Translations under genes and position numbers: made by a program | Part shown: piece after piece, positions 1 to 8,464 of the stretch | How positions within the stretch are numbered: position 1 is the first letter of the stretch | How the letters are laid out: each line of letters begins with the position of its first letter | The notes under the pieces: model-generated | Seen by the model: the letters and a program-made list of their open reading frames with translations, nothing else | The model's database searches: none | What the model was told of the DNA's origin: nothing | Assembly (NCBI RefSeq): GCF_002705925.1 | Contig: NZ_NKRE01000001.1 | Location: 5,533,535-5,581,370 of the forward strand | From: Mycobacterium ostraviense | Lineage (GTDB): Bacteria; Actinomycetota; Actinomycetes; Mycobacteriales; Mycobacteriaceae | Length of the DNA: 47,836 nucleotides | Direction of reading: 5' to 3'

Positions 1-466
1 CAACAACGCCATCCACCACCACGCGCAACGGATGCCAAGGTGACTCGAGCCCCAATTTTCCTGCACCACGGCGGGGCACACGCCCCTGGGGAACTAGCCC
101 ATGTCTAGCCCTGCCCCCGCGCCCAATCCTCGCGAGCAATTGTCATCCCTGAAGGGGCGGGGCCTTGTCAAGGTGTGCTTTCCGCTGTTTCGACCTCGAT
201 GTAGACAGCGTTGGACCGACCCCGGTGTCAAGGTGGAGCGCCCGCAGCGCAGCGACGACGAACGACCTTGACGGCGGGTGAAGCGGTTCAGCGCATGCTC
301 GGTTGGAGTCGAAGTCGATGAGCCTCGGTGAGTTGTGTGGTTGTGGTGCAACGTCTCCACAGTGATGCGTATGGGGTTGGGGTAGGGCCGAAATCTCGGC
401 TGCCGGTCATCCCTTCGCCCACGCGATGGGGGCATGGAGCGGTGCGCGTGCAACACGCGGGGTCAA
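1..466. other. Stretch without recognisable gene
   Basis: Both strands contain only short open frames with arginine- and proline-rich translations typical of random high-GC DNA. I recognise no domain, start signal or RNA. It lies downstream of the PE_PGRS remnant and may be decayed flank of that gene. Confidence 0.5.
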
Positions 467-900
467 TCAAAACGCCGAGAAGTACCCGCCGTTGCCGCCG
501 GGCCCGCCGGCTGCGCCGGTTCCGCCGTTGCCGATCAACCCCGCGGCCCGCCGGCACCGCTCGGCACACCTGGGTTGGCCGCTTGAGAAAAGCCGTTGCC
601 GCCATTGCCGAACAACAACCGGCCAGCCCCGCCGTTGGGGTTGGCTGCCGTCCCGTTAGCACCGTCACCGATCAACGGGCGCCCCAAGAGGGCGTTGGTG
701 GGCGCATTGATCACGCCCAAAAGGTCTTGCACCACGGTCTGCAACGGCGAGGCGTTGGCCGCCTCTGCGGCTGCATACGAGCCGGCCGCGGTGCTCAACG
801 CCTGCATGAACTGGGCGTGAAATGCCGCCGCCTCGCGGCTGAGCGCCTGGTAGACCCGTGCGTGGCTGGCGAACAACGAGCCGGTGCGGCCGGCTCGGCG
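467..900 (-). pseudogene. PE_PGRS family remnant, frameshifted and lacking its N-terminus
   Basis: On the minus strand about 120 residues match the second half of a PE domain (SHARVYQALSREAAAFH, then YAAAEAANASPLQTVVQDLL) followed by the linker and the start of a Gly-Asn-rich PGRS tail (LIGDGANG, LLFGNGGNG). The first half of the PE domain with its usual MSFV-type start is not found in any frame upstream. The frame carrying the PE part stops at 537-535. A one-base shift there restores a PGRS-like tail (GLIGNGGTG, GGPGGNGG) that ends at 469-467. PE_PGRS proteins are cell-surface proteins of slow-growing mycobacteria exported by type VII secretion. With no start region and a shifted frame this copy is very unlikely to be functional. 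The upstream limit is approximate. Confidence 0.8.
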
Positions 901-1222
901 GCTGTTCATTCGCTGGTGGCCGCGGCGCCTCGGAAACCGTTGCGGCATAAGCAGTTGAGTCGAGATTCGGAAGCCCATCGAAGGCCGCACCGCCGGGAGA
1001 AAGCAATCAAGACGACATCTCCCTGCGGTGATCGCTGAGTGGTAGCGGGCCGCTGGCCTTGCCAGGTCTTCGGGCCGCGTGCGGGTGGACATTTGGCGGA
1101 ACCGCCGTTGTGATCAGCCGGGCGGCGATATCGTTTGCCAATGAGGCCGGTGACGCATGCGGTGTGCACTCGGAGCCGTTGCTGACCGACAGCCTCAGTT
1201 CCTGCGCCCATAGGAGTCGGAG
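901..1222. other. Non-coding or decayed stretch
   Basis: Between the surviving PE segment and the secreted-protein gene I see no conserved protein on either strand. The missing PE N-terminus would be expected here on the minus strand, but the sequence does not resemble it. The last bases hold a purine-rich ribosome-binding region (GGAGTCGGAG) for the gene starting at 1223. Confidence 0.45.
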
Positions 1223-1732
1223 ATGTCTCTTTGTACTGGCGCTGCCAGGTTGATCACGATTGCGGCGTGCAGCGGCGCTGCTGTTCTCAGCTCCACCGCC
1301 AATTGCGTCGCAGCGCCGTCGGGCAAGCTGATGGACATGCTCCCGCAGGGCTTCTCCTCGACCAATTGCCAAGAGAAGAACCCGGTGGAGGGTTCACTCG
1401 AAAGGGTGATGTGTGGCCAAAACAGCGACCCGGGCGGACCTTCCTACGGCGTGTTCCTCCTCTACGCGAGCGGCAGCGACCTGGCAACGGAGTTTCGGCA
1501 GGGGCCCGGCAGAAGCGGATACACGGTGGCATCGTCGTGTCCGGGCGGCGGCGCTTCTCCCGGCACATGGAGTTACCGCAACTCCAACGAGACCGCCGGT
1601 CAGGTCGAGTGCGGAACTTCCGTCGAGGGCAACTATGCGGTCATCTGGACCGACAATGCCAAACTCCGGCTCGCCGTTGTCGAGGGCAAGGACAGCACCA
1701 ATCTGTATCAGTGGTGGCGCGACAAGGGTTGA
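1223..1732 (+). CDS. Secreted Cys-rich mycobacterial protein of unknown function
   Basis: A protein of 169 aa starts at an ATG with GGAGTCGGAG just upstream. Residues 1-31 form a signal peptide ending near NCVAA|PS. The mature part begins with LMDMLPQGF-SSTNC and carries spaced cysteines, the motif CPGGGASPGTW-Y, a later CGTS and an end motif LYQWW. The same layout (LLPxGY-C, CPGG-ASPGxW-Y, C, LYxWW) occurs in the gene at 6523-7100, so the two are paralogues on either side of cobN. From memory, similar domains occur in mycobacterial secreted proteins and outside the membrane on some Ser/Thr kinases. That is family knowledge I could not verify. The function is unknown; extracellular location is inferred from the signal peptide, and the cysteine pattern suggests disulfides. 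Confidence 0.75.
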   Translation: MSLCTGAARLITIAACSGAAVLSSTANCVAAPSGKLMDMLPQGFSSTNCQEKNPVEGSLERVMCGQNSDPGGPSYGVFLLYASGSDLATEFRQGPGRSGYTVASSCPGGGASPGTWSYRNSNETAGQVECGTSVEGNYAVIWTDNAKLRLAVVEGKDSTNLYQWWRDKG

Positions 1733-2015
1733 TGGCCCTGTCGGTTGCGCGTCCCGTGCGGTGATGGCCGCGACGACGGTTGCGTCACCCGCGGATGTCG
1801 AGGCGTCGAATCGACTGCTCTGCACGGGAATCCGACTGCGTTCGGCTGGCAATTCGAGTAACCGTGCAGGATGGGCGCTTGTCGCCTCCAATCCCGCAGC
1901 CGCCGCCGATACCGCGAGATCTGCCACCGATCGAAAGCCACCTTTCCGCTGACACCGGAGTCGGTTACGCGACCCGCCACGGGACGGTCTTCCGGGATTG
2001 CGGTACGAATGGTGG
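1733..2015. other. Upstream region of cobN, no gene recognised
   Basis: These 283 bp separate the secreted protein from cobN. Several short frames cross the region but none looks like a known protein. A cobalamin riboswitch was considered because of the CCCGCCACGG string near 1973. The rest of the conserved core, including a B12 box and a GGTG-plus-CCGG context, could not be placed. Confidence 0.4.
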
Positions 2016-5000
2016 GTGGCTGAGCCGACCGTTCTGCTGTTGTCGACGTCCGACACCGACCTGATCAGTGCTCGCTCCAGCGGCAAGAACTATTGGTGGG
2101 CCAACCCGTCGCGGTTGACCGACAACGAGCTGCCCGAGTTGCTGTCCGGTGCCTCGATCGTGGTGGTGCGGATCCTGGGCGGCTACCGCGCTTGGCAGAG
2201 CGGCATCGACATGGTGATCGCCGGCGGGGTGCCGGCCGTGCTGGTCAGCGGTGAGCAGGCCGCCGACGCCGAGTTGACCGACCTGTCCACGGTTGCGGCC
2301 GGCACGGTGGTGCAGGCGCACATCTACCTGGCCCACGGCGGCGTGGACAACCTGCGGCAGCTGCACGCCTTTCTGTCGGACACGGTGCTGATGACGGGCT
2401 ACGGCTTCACCCCGCCGCTGGTGACGCCCACCTGGGGTGAACCGGCCCGCGCTGACGGCTCCAAGGTCGACGGCCCGACGATCGCGGTGCTGTACTACCG
2501 CGCGCAACATCTGGCCGGAAACACCACATATGTCGAGGCGCTATGCCGGGCGATCGAAGACGCCGGTGGTCGTGCGCTGCCGGTGTATTGCGCGTCGCTG
2601 CGCACCGCCGAACCGGAACTGCTCGACAGACTTGCCGACGCCGACGCCATGGTGGTCACCGTGCTGGCCGCCGGGGGAGTCAAGCCCGCTACCGCCTCAG
2701 CCGGCGGCGATGACGACAGCTGGAGCGTCGAACACCTTGCCGCCCTGGATATCCCAATCCTGCAAGGCCTGTGCTTGACCAGTCCCCGAGACCAGTGGCG
2801 CGACAACGACGACGGACTGAGCCCCCTCGACGTCGCCAGCCAGGTGGCGGTGCCCGAGTTCGACGGCCGGATCATCACGGTCCCGTTCTCGTTCAAGGAG
2901 ATCGACGACGACGGATTGATCTCCTATGTCGCCGACCCCGAGCGCTGCGCGCGGGTCGCCGGTCTGGCGGTCCGCCATGCGCGGCTGCGCTACGTCGCAC
3001 CCGCCGATAAGCGGGTGGCCGTAGTGTTTTCCGCCTACCCGACCAAACACGGCAGGATCGGCAACGCGGTCGGATTGGACACCCCGGCCAGCGCGGTCGC
3101 CTTGCTGCAGGCGATGCGCGAGCGCGGCTACCAGCTGGGCGACCTGCCCGGTGTCGAGTCGAACGACGGTGACGCCCTGATCCATGCGCTGATCGAACGC
3201 GGCGGACAAGACCCCGATTGGCTGACCGAGGGGCAATTGTCCGACAACCCGATTCGGTTGTCCGCCAAGGACTATCGTGCTTGGTTCGGCACGCTGCCCG
3301 CCGAGCTGACCGAGGCCGTGACACACCATTGGGGGCCGCCGCCGGGGGAGTTGTTCGTCGACCGCACCAATGATCCCGACGGCGAAATCGTCATTGCCGG
3401 TATACGATCCGGCAATCTGATGCTGATGGTGCAGCCGCCGCGCGGCTTCGGAGACAACCCCGTCGCGATCTACCACGATCCGGATTTGCCGCCCAGCCAC
3501 CACTATCTGGCCGCCTACCGCTGGCTGGAGACAGTATTCGGGGCGCACGCCGTAGTACACCTGGGCAAACACGGAAACCTGGAGTGGCTGCCGGGAAAGA
3601 CATTAGGCATGTCGGCGGCCTGCGGGTCCGATGCCGCGCTGGGCAACCTGCCGCTCATCTACCCGTTTCTGGTCAACGATCCGGGCGAGGGCACCCAGGC
3701 GAAAAGACGGGCGCACGCCGTTCTCGTCGACCATCTGATCCCACCTATGACCCGGGCCGAAACTTACGGTGACATAGCATGTTTGGAGCAGCTGCTCGAT
3801 GAGCACGCCAGCGTGGCCACGCTGGACCCCGGCAAACTACCCGCCATCCGTCAGCAGATCTGGACGCTGATCCGGGCCGCCAAGATGGACCACGATCTGG
3901 GGCTGACCGAGCGGCCGCCCGAAGATTCGTTCGACGACATGCTGCTGCACGTCGACGGCTGGCTGTGCGAGATCAAGGACGTCCAGATCCGCGACGGCCT
4001 GCACATCTTGGGCCAAAAGCCTTCCGGCGAACAAGAACTCGACCTGGTGCTGGCCATCCTGCGGGCCCGCCAGCTGTTCGGCGGCGAGCAGGCGCTGCCC
4101 GGCCTTCGACAGGCGCTCGGGCTGGCCGACGACGGTACCGACGAGCGCACCTTGGTCGACCAGGCCGAGGCCGCTGCCCGGAAGCTCGTGGCCGCGCTGC
4201 AAGCCACCGGCTGGGACCCCGCCGCCGCTACCCAGCTCACGGACAACGCCGACGTCGCGGCAGTACTACGGTTCGCCGCGACCGAAGTGGTGCCGCGGCT
4301 CGCCGGCACCGCTTCCGAAATTGAGCAGGTATTGAGGGCTTTGGACGGCCGGTTCATCCCGGCCGGCCCGTCGGGGTCACCGCTGCGCGGTCTGATCAAC
4401 GTGTTGCCCACCGGTCGCAACTTCTACTCCGTCGATCCCAAGGCGGTGCCGTCGCGGCTGGCCTGGGAAGCCGGTGTGGCCCTGGCCGATTCGCTGCTGG
4501 CCCGGTACCGCGACGACCATGGCCAGTGGCCGCAGTCGGTGGGCCTGTCGGTGTGGGGCACCTCGGCGATGCGCACCGCCGGCGACGACATCGCCGAAGT
4601 GCTTGCCCTGCTGGGTGTTCGGCCGGTCTGGGACGACGCGTCGCGGCGCGTGGTGGATCTCACCGCTATTCCGCTGGCCGAGCTGGGCCGGCCGCGGATC
4701 GACGTGACGGTACGCATCTCCGGATTCTTCCGGGACGCCTTCCCGCACGTGGTGACGATGCTCGACGACGCTGTCCGGTTGGTCGCCGACCTCGACGAGC
4801 CCACCGACGCCAACTTTGTTCGCGCCCACGCCCAGGCCGACCTCGCCCAGCACAGCGACCAACGTCGCGCCACCACAAGGATTTTCGGCTCTAAACCGGG
4901 AACGTATGGTGCCGGGCTGTTGCAGCTTATCGACAGCCGCAATTGGCGAGACGACGCGGACCTGGCCCAGGTGTACACCGCGTGGGGCGGCTTCGCCTAC

Positions 5001-5591
5001 GGGCGCGACCTCGACGGCCGCGAAGCCGTCGACGACATGAACCGCCAGTACCGGCGCATCGCGGTGGCCGCCAAGAACACCGATACCCGCGAACACGACA
5101 TCGCCGACTCCGACGACTACTTCCAGTACCACGGCGGCATGGTGGCCACCGTGCGCGCGTTGACCGGCCACGCGCCGGCCGCCTACATCGGCGACAACAC
5201 CCGGCCCGACGCGATCCGCACCCGCACGCTGTCGGAGGAGACCACCCGGGTGTTTCGGGCCCGGGTGGTCAACCCCCGGTGGATGGCCGCGATGCGCCGC
5301 CACGGCTACAAGGGCGCATTCGAGATGGCCGCCACCGTCGACTATCTCTTCGGATACGACGCCACCGCCGGGGTGATGGCCGACTGGATGTACGAGCAGC
5401 TCACCCAGCGCTACGTGCTCGATGCTGAGAACCGCAAGTTCATGGCGGAGTCCAACCCGTGGGCGCTGCATGGGATGGCCGAACGTCTGCTGGAGGCGGC
5501 CGGACGCGGCATGTGGGCCCAGCCGCAACCGGATACCCTCGACGGATTGCGCCGGGTTTTGCTGGAAACCGAAGGTGATTTGGAGGGTTGA
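2016..5591 (+). CDS. cobN: Cobaltochelatase large subunit CobN
   Basis: The product is 1191 aa from the GTG at 2016 (VAEPTVLLLSTSDTDLISARS), close to the roughly 1194 aa I recall for the M. tuberculosis protein. A TTG at 1998 would add six residues but has no ribosome-binding site or homology support. The family is the CobN/Mg-chelatase H subunit. It binds hydrogenobyrinic acid a,c-diamide and inserts cobalt in the aerobic B12 pathway, driven by the AAA+ subunits CobS/CobT or BchI/BchD-like proteins, which are not in this window. Family-typical stretches include GKHGNLEWLPGK, the Asn/Pro-rich GRNFYSVDPKAVP region and RISGFFRDAFPHV. The frame is intact with no internal stop. The next gene follows after 8 nt, so the two may be co-transcribed. 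Confidence 0.95.
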   Translation: MAEPTVLLLSTSDTDLISARSSGKNYWWANPSRLTDNELPELLSGASIVVVRILGGYRAWQSGIDMVIAGGVPAVLVSGEQAADAELTDLSTVAAGTVVQAHIYLAHGGVDNLRQLHAFLSDTVLMTGYGFTPPLVTPTWGEPARADGSKVDGPTIAVLYYRAQHLAGNTTYVEALCRAIEDAGGRALPVYCASLRTAEPELLDRLADADAMVVTVLAAGGVKPATASAGGDDDSWSVEHLAALDIPILQGLCLTSPRDQWRDNDDGLSPLDVASQVAVPEFDGRIITVPFSFKEIDDDGLISYVADPERCARVAGLAVRHARLRYVAPADKRVAVVFSAYPTKHGRIGNAVGLDTPASAVALLQAMRERGYQLGDLPGVESNDGDALIHALIERGGQDPDWLTEGQLSDNPIRLSAKDYRAWFGTLPAELTEAVTHHWGPPPGELFVDRTNDPDGEIVIAGIRSGNLMLMVQPPRGFGDNPVAIYHDPDLPPSHHYLAAYRWLETVFGAHAVVHLGKHGNLEWLPGKTLGMSAACGSDAALGNLPLIYPFLVNDPGEGTQAKRRAHAVLVDHLIPPMTRAETYGDIACLEQLLDEHASVATLDPGKLPAIRQQIWTLIRAAKMDHDLGLTERPPEDSFDDMLLHVDGWLCEIKDVQIRDGLHILGQKPSGEQELDLVLAILRARQLFGGEQALPGLRQALGLADDGTDERTLVDQAEAAARKLVAALQATGWDPAAATQLTDNADVAAVLRFAATEVVPRLAGTASEIEQVLRALDGRFIPAGPSGSPLRGLINVLPTGRNFYSVDPKAVPSRLAWEAGVALADSLLARYRDDHGQWPQSVGLSVWGTSAMRTAGDDIAEVLALLGVRPVWDDASRRVVDLTAIPLAELGRPRIDVTVRISGFFRDAFPHVVTMLDDAVRLVADLDEPTDANFVRAHAQADLAQHSDQRRATTRIFGSKPGTYGAGLLQLIDSRNWRDDADLAQVYTAWGGFAYGRDLDGREAVDDMNRQYRRIAVAAKNTDTREHDIADSDDYFQYHGGMVATVRALTGHAPAAYIGDNTRPDAIRTRTLSEETTRVFRARVVNPRWMAAMRRHGYKGAFEMAATVDYLFGYDATAGVMADWMYEQLTQRYVLDAENRKFMAESNPWALHGMAERLLEAAGRGMWAQPQPDTLDGLRRVLLETEGDLEG

Positions 5592-5599
5592 GCCATCCG

Positions 5600-6013
5600 A
5601 TGACCACACGCCTTTTCCGCGTCACCACCGCGGCAGCCGTGGCCGCCGGTGCTCTCGGATGGACGCCGGCGCCGGCCTGGGCCGACCCCGTCGCGCCTTC
5701 TGCCCCCGCGGCGGGTGCGCACTGGGAGGTGGGCTGCCCGGAGCCACTGACAGACCTGATAGACCGCTCGTGTTTCGCACCGTACCCATGGGTGGGCACG
5801 CCGTCGATGAGCCTGGTCGGCGAGGGCACCCCGTCGCAGGGGCTGCCGGTGCGCAACATTCTGGCGGTCGTGGCGGGTGCGAAAGTTGCTGTCGCGCTGA
5901 CCGAGCGCGACTACCAAGGCGAGGACAGATTTGTCCGAGTCGACCCCGGCTCGACTCGAGGTTTCTCCGGCGACCTGATCGTCGACGTGAGGCAGGACCG
6001 GGTGGTCCCGTGA
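5600..6013 (+). CDS. Small exported protein of unknown function
   Basis: The product is 137 aa from the ATG at 5600. A TTG at 5588 in the same frame is an alternative start and would overlap the end of cobN. Residues 1-28 form a clear Sec signal peptide (TTAAAVAAGALGW) with likely cleavage at AWA|DP. The mature protein has two cysteines (VGCPEPL and RSCFAPY) that could form a disulfide, then a beta-rich end (AVVAGAKVAVALTERDY). No domain is recognised. Placement 8 nt after cobN suggests co-transcription, but nothing in the sequence ties it to cobalamin. A long hairpin follows the stop codon. Confidence 0.7.
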   Translation: MTTRLFRVTTAAAVAAGALGWTPAPAWADPVAPSAPAAGAHWEVGCPEPLTDLIDRSCFAPYPWVGTPSMSLVGEGTPSQGLPVRNILAVVAGAKVAVALTERDYQGEDRFVRVDPGSTRGFSGDLIVDVRQDRVVP

Positions 6014-6039
6014 TGTCGGGCCGCGGAAGCGCCGGCGAA

Positions 6040-6089
6040 CAGACGCGGAATCGCACGCGGAATGCCTTCCGCGTGCGATTCCGCGTCTG
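6040..6089. terminator. Perfect 23-bp hairpin with 4-nt loop
   Basis: Arms 6040-6062 and 6067-6089 are exact reverse complements around the loop TGCC. Each arm itself contains ACGCGGAA twice, 4 nt apart. It sits 27 nt after the stop of the small exported gene and ends 8 nt before the -10 of the next gene, so it could end transcription upstream or act as an operator over the -35 region. No U-run follows, as is common for mycobacterial terminators. Confidence 0.6.
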
Positions 6090-6097
6090 CTCAACGC

Positions 6098-6103
6098 TAA
6101 GTT
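6098..6103 (+). promoter_or_regulatory. Candidate -10 hexamer for a leaderless transcript
   Basis: TAAGTT lies 6 nt before the GTG at 6110, which puts the expected +1 on the start codon. No Shine-Dalgarno sequence is present. Confidence 0.45.
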
Positions 6104-6109
6104 GACACC

Positions 6110-6505
6110 GTGACGCCCACCTTTACCGACCTTGCCAAAGCGCAGTACATACTGTTGACCACCTTCACCAAAGACGGCCGAGCCAAGCCGACTCCCATCT
6201 GGGCCGCCTTGGACAAGGACCGCGGGGACCGGCTGCTGGTCATCACCGAGAAAAAGGCGTGGAAGGTCAAGCGGATCCGCAATACCCCGTGTGTAACGAT
6301 GGCCATCTGCGACGTGCGCGGTCGTCCGAAGAGCGAGGCTGTCGAGGGCACCGCGGCCATTCTCGACGATTCGCAGACCGGCGCCGTCTACGACGCGATC
6401 GCCAAGCGGTATGGCATCCTCGGCAAGGTCTTCAACTTTGTCAGCAAGCTCCGCGGCGGCATGGAAAACAACGTCGGACTGGAGCTCAGAGTGGCTGGCG
6501 CCTAG
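6110..6505 (+). CDS. PPOX-class split-barrel flavin/F420-type protein (Rv2061c-like)
   Basis: The product is 131 aa and starts at GTG (VTPTFTDLAKAQYILLTTFTKDG). The opening YILLTTFTKDGRAKPTPIWAA and the following LLVITEKKAWKVKRIRNTP are typical of the PNPOx-like split beta-barrel of actinobacterial PPOX-class F420-dependent proteins. Members are small soluble dimers that bind F420, FMN or heme. The substrate of this one is not evident. The length matches the M. tuberculosis gene next to cobN. The start is supported by a -10 hexamer spaced for leaderless initiation. Its 3' end converges on the frameshifted secreted-protein gene, 17 bp away. Confidence 0.85.
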   Translation: MTPTFTDLAKAQYILLTTFTKDGRAKPTPIWAALDKDRGDRLLVITEKKAWKVKRIRNTPCVTMAICDVRGRPKSEAVEGTAAILDDSQTGAVYDAIAKRYGILGKVFNFVSKLRGGMENNVGLELRVAGA

Positions 6506-6522
6506 TCACCGCCGACGGGAGC

Positions 6523-7100
6523 TCAAGAGCCGCCATAGCGCAACCACCACCGGTACAGGTCGTTGAGGCTGCCCCCGCCGTTGACCGTGGCCAGCAGCAG
6601 CTGAGCGTCGCGGGTCCAGGCGAGATCAGCACGGTCCTCGATGCTGCCGCATACGATCTTGCCGCCGGCACGGCCCGGCTCGACCCGTAATCCCAGCTGC
6701 CGGGCGAGGCGTTGCCCCCGGGACACGGTGACACCGCCATGCTTTCGGCGGTCGCATAGAAATCGGCGGTCAATGAGTCGACATTGTCGTAGAGCGTGAA
6801 GCGGGCATAGTCCGGCGTGTCGGACTGCAGATCGTCGGTGCAGTCCAGGCTGGCGATGGCAGCGGGAAACGGGTGGGTGGCTCGCATGCACGAACCGGCC
6901 GAGTAGCCAGCAGGCAGCAGCCGGACAACCTGCTGTTCGGTCGGGGTCAACGGCTCAGCGACAGCCTCGGTGGTTGCGATACCCGTCACCAGCGTGGCCG
7001 TCGGGGCCGACACCGGCGCGCCACGCGTCAGCACGCCCGCTCCGGCCAGAACCCCCAACACCGCGAATACCGCGGAGGCGCTCTTCAGCCCGGCATGCAT
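6523..7100 (-). pseudogene. Frameshifted paralogue of the secreted Cys-rich protein
   Basis: From the ATG at 7100 the frame encodes an N-terminal export signal (SAVFAVLGVLAGAGVL), then VVRLLPAGYSAGSCM, an ALYD-type central part and SPCPGGNASPGSWDYG. Just after that point (near 6690) the frame loses homology. The next frame carries the matching C-terminus GKIVCGSIEDRADLAW and LNDLYRWWLRYGGS, with a TGA at 6525-6523. Put together, the two halves align along their whole length with the protein at 1223-1732. Either one base was gained or lost and the gene is dead, or there is a sequencing error. It is co-directional with the hydrolase gene that ends 10 bp upstream of it, so it may be the second gene of that operon. 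Confidence 0.75.
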
Positions 7101-7110
7101 CGTCGGCTCC

Positions 7111-7821
7111 TCACTGCCCGTCGGCTCCGCTACTCAGGTGCTCGCCGAAGAACGCGAACACCCGGCGCCACGCATCTCCGGTCGCGGTCTCGTTGTAGCC
7201 GAATCCCGCAACTCGAATCAGCGGTTGACCGGGAAGTTTGTTGGCGAAGCTGTGCCCGGCCCCGGGATAGACCTTGATGTCCGCGGTGATTCCCTTGGCC
7301 TGGGTGACGGTGCGCAATCGGTCGGCAGCGCCCAGCCCCAGCGGGTCGCGGCCGCCGAAACTCGCCACAATCGGGCACGCCCCGTCGAGAGTGTCGCTGA
7401 GGTGGCGGGGCAGCGGTGTGCCGTAGAACGGCGCCGAGGCGCCAAAGCCCCTGGGCGACAAAATGAGCGCGAACCCGCCGCCCATGCAGAAGCCCGCGAT
7501 GCCGACCCGGCCGGAACATTCGGCCATGGCCAGCAGGTGATCACGGGCAGCCAGAATGTCGTCCAGGGCACGACCGCGCTTGGTCAGCAGCTCGCGAAAG
7601 ACTCGGGTGATGCACCGGGCGCGGCCGCCGCGGGCGTACATATTCGGGGTCAGCGCCACATAACCCCCTTGGGCGATGCGCTGGGAAATCGACTCGTTGT
7701 CCGGGGCATACCCGACCGCGTCATGCACAACGACCACGCCCGGCCACGGACCTTCTCCTGCGGGGACGCTCAGTAGCGCGTCGATCGGTCCGGCCGGGGT
7801 GTCGATGTCGATCGTGGTCAT
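7111..7821 (-). CDS. Dienelactone hydrolase family protein (Rv2054-like)
   Basis: The product is 236 aa from the ATG at 7821 (MTTIDIDTPAGPIDALLSVP). An upstream ATG at 7893 in the same frame would add 24 residues of non-conserved sequence. It has the alpha/beta-hydrolase fold of the DLH family. The nucleophile elbow is GFCMGGG with cysteine in place of serine, the acid is in FGGRDPLG and the histidine in YPGAGHSF. DLH enzymes hydrolyse lactones and esters such as 4-carboxymethylene-butenolide; the natural substrate of the mycobacterial homologue is unknown to me. It is transcribed divergently from fxsA with 72 bp between starts. Confidence 0.88.
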   Translation of the reverse strand: MTTIDIDTPAGPIDALLSVPAGEGPWPGVVVVHDAVGYAPDNESISQRIAQGGYVALTPNMYARGGRARCITRVFRELLTKRGRALDDILAARDHLLAMAECSGRVGIAGFCMGGGFALILSPRGFGASAPFYGTPLPRHLSDTLDGACPIVASFGGRDPLGLGAADRLRTVTQAKGITADIKVYPGAGHSFANKLPGQPLIRVAGFGYNETATGDAWRRVFAFFGEHLSSGADGQ

Positions 7822-7893
7822 AGCGTCATCTAACTGCAGCCGTGACGCGACCGCTTGCGGAACTCGGGCGCGGCCCGCAGACGTTGGCATCAC

Positions 7894-8424
7894 ATGCTAG
7901 GTCGGTTGCTTCTCATTTACGCCGTCGTCGAGCTCATGGCCTTCATCGGATTGGCGGCGGCCATCGGGTTCGGCTGGGCCCTGGTGGTGCTGCTGGCCAC
8001 CTTCGTCCTCGGATTGGTCCTGTGGGCTCCGATGGGCGGGTGGCAGCTCGGGCGACACCTCATGCAGTTGCGGTCCGGCGTGCAAGAACCGCGCCGCGCG
8101 TTGAGCGACGGCGCCCTGGTTGCCGTCGCCACCGGTTTGGTCCTGGTTCCCGGGCTGGTCACCACCGCTGTGGGGTTGTTGCTGCTGGCGCCGCCGATCC
8201 GGGCGGCCGCCGGCCCCGGGCTGACCGCAATCGCGCTGCGCGGGATCCTGCGGCGGGTGCCGTTGACGGCGACCGCGGCCGCCGGCATGGCCGGCGGGTT
8301 CAGCCGCCGCGAGCAACCCGATCAGCGTGACTTCATTGACGGAGAGGTCATCGACGTCATCGACGGAGAACCACCGACCTTGCCGCAGGCCCGCATTCCC
8401 GACCAAGCCCCAACCTGGACCTAG
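7894..8424 (+). CDS. fxsA: FxsA family membrane protein
   Basis: The product is 176 aa from the ATG at 7894 (MLGRLLLIYAVVELMAFIGL). Two hydrophobic helices come first (about residues 4-24 and 26-47), then a soluble stretch, then a further long hydrophobic segment (VAVATGLVLVPGLVTTAVGLL) near residues 80-105 and an acidic cytoplasmic tail (DGEVIDVIDGE). This matches FxsA/YtgA-type proteins, named after E. coli FxsA, which affects exclusion of phage T7 by F. The cellular role in mycobacteria is unknown. It matches Rv2053c in position. Confidence 0.88.
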   Translation: MLGRLLLIYAVVELMAFIGLAAAIGFGWALVVLLATFVLGLVLWAPMGGWQLGRHLMQLRSGVQEPRRALSDGALVAVATGLVLVPGLVTTAVGLLLLAPPIRAAAGPGLTAIALRGILRRVPLTATAAAGMAGGFSRREQPDQRDFIDGEVIDVIDGEPPTLPQARIPDQAPTWT

Positions 8425-8428
8425 GACA

Positions 8429-8458
8429 GACCTAGGTCGTGGACGTCCCACGTAGTTT
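8429..8458 (+). promoter_or_regulatory. Palindrome, short hairpin and -10 hexamer before the amidohydrolase
   Basis: GACCTAGGTC (8429-8438) is a perfect palindrome. CGTGG-acgtc-CCACG (8438-8452) forms a short hairpin followed by TAGTTTT. The TAGTTT at 8453-8458 is also a -10 candidate exactly 6 nt before the GTG at 8465, which would give a leaderless message. It could serve as a weak terminator for fxsA, an operator, or both. Confidence 0.4.
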
Positions 8459-8464
8459 TGCGGT

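Noticed and set aside
1733..2015. Cobalamin riboswitch upstream of cobN
   Set aside because: A CCCGCCACGG string resembles part of the core, but no B12 box or matching paired elements could be placed around it.
1998..2015. TTG start for cobN
   Set aside because: It adds RYEWW, which has no counterpart in the homologue I remember; GTG at 2016 fits better.
4377..5609. 410-codon minus-strand open frame opposite cobN
   Set aside because: It is antisense to a conserved gene, with low-complexity His/Val/Gly-rich translation and no domain or start signal.
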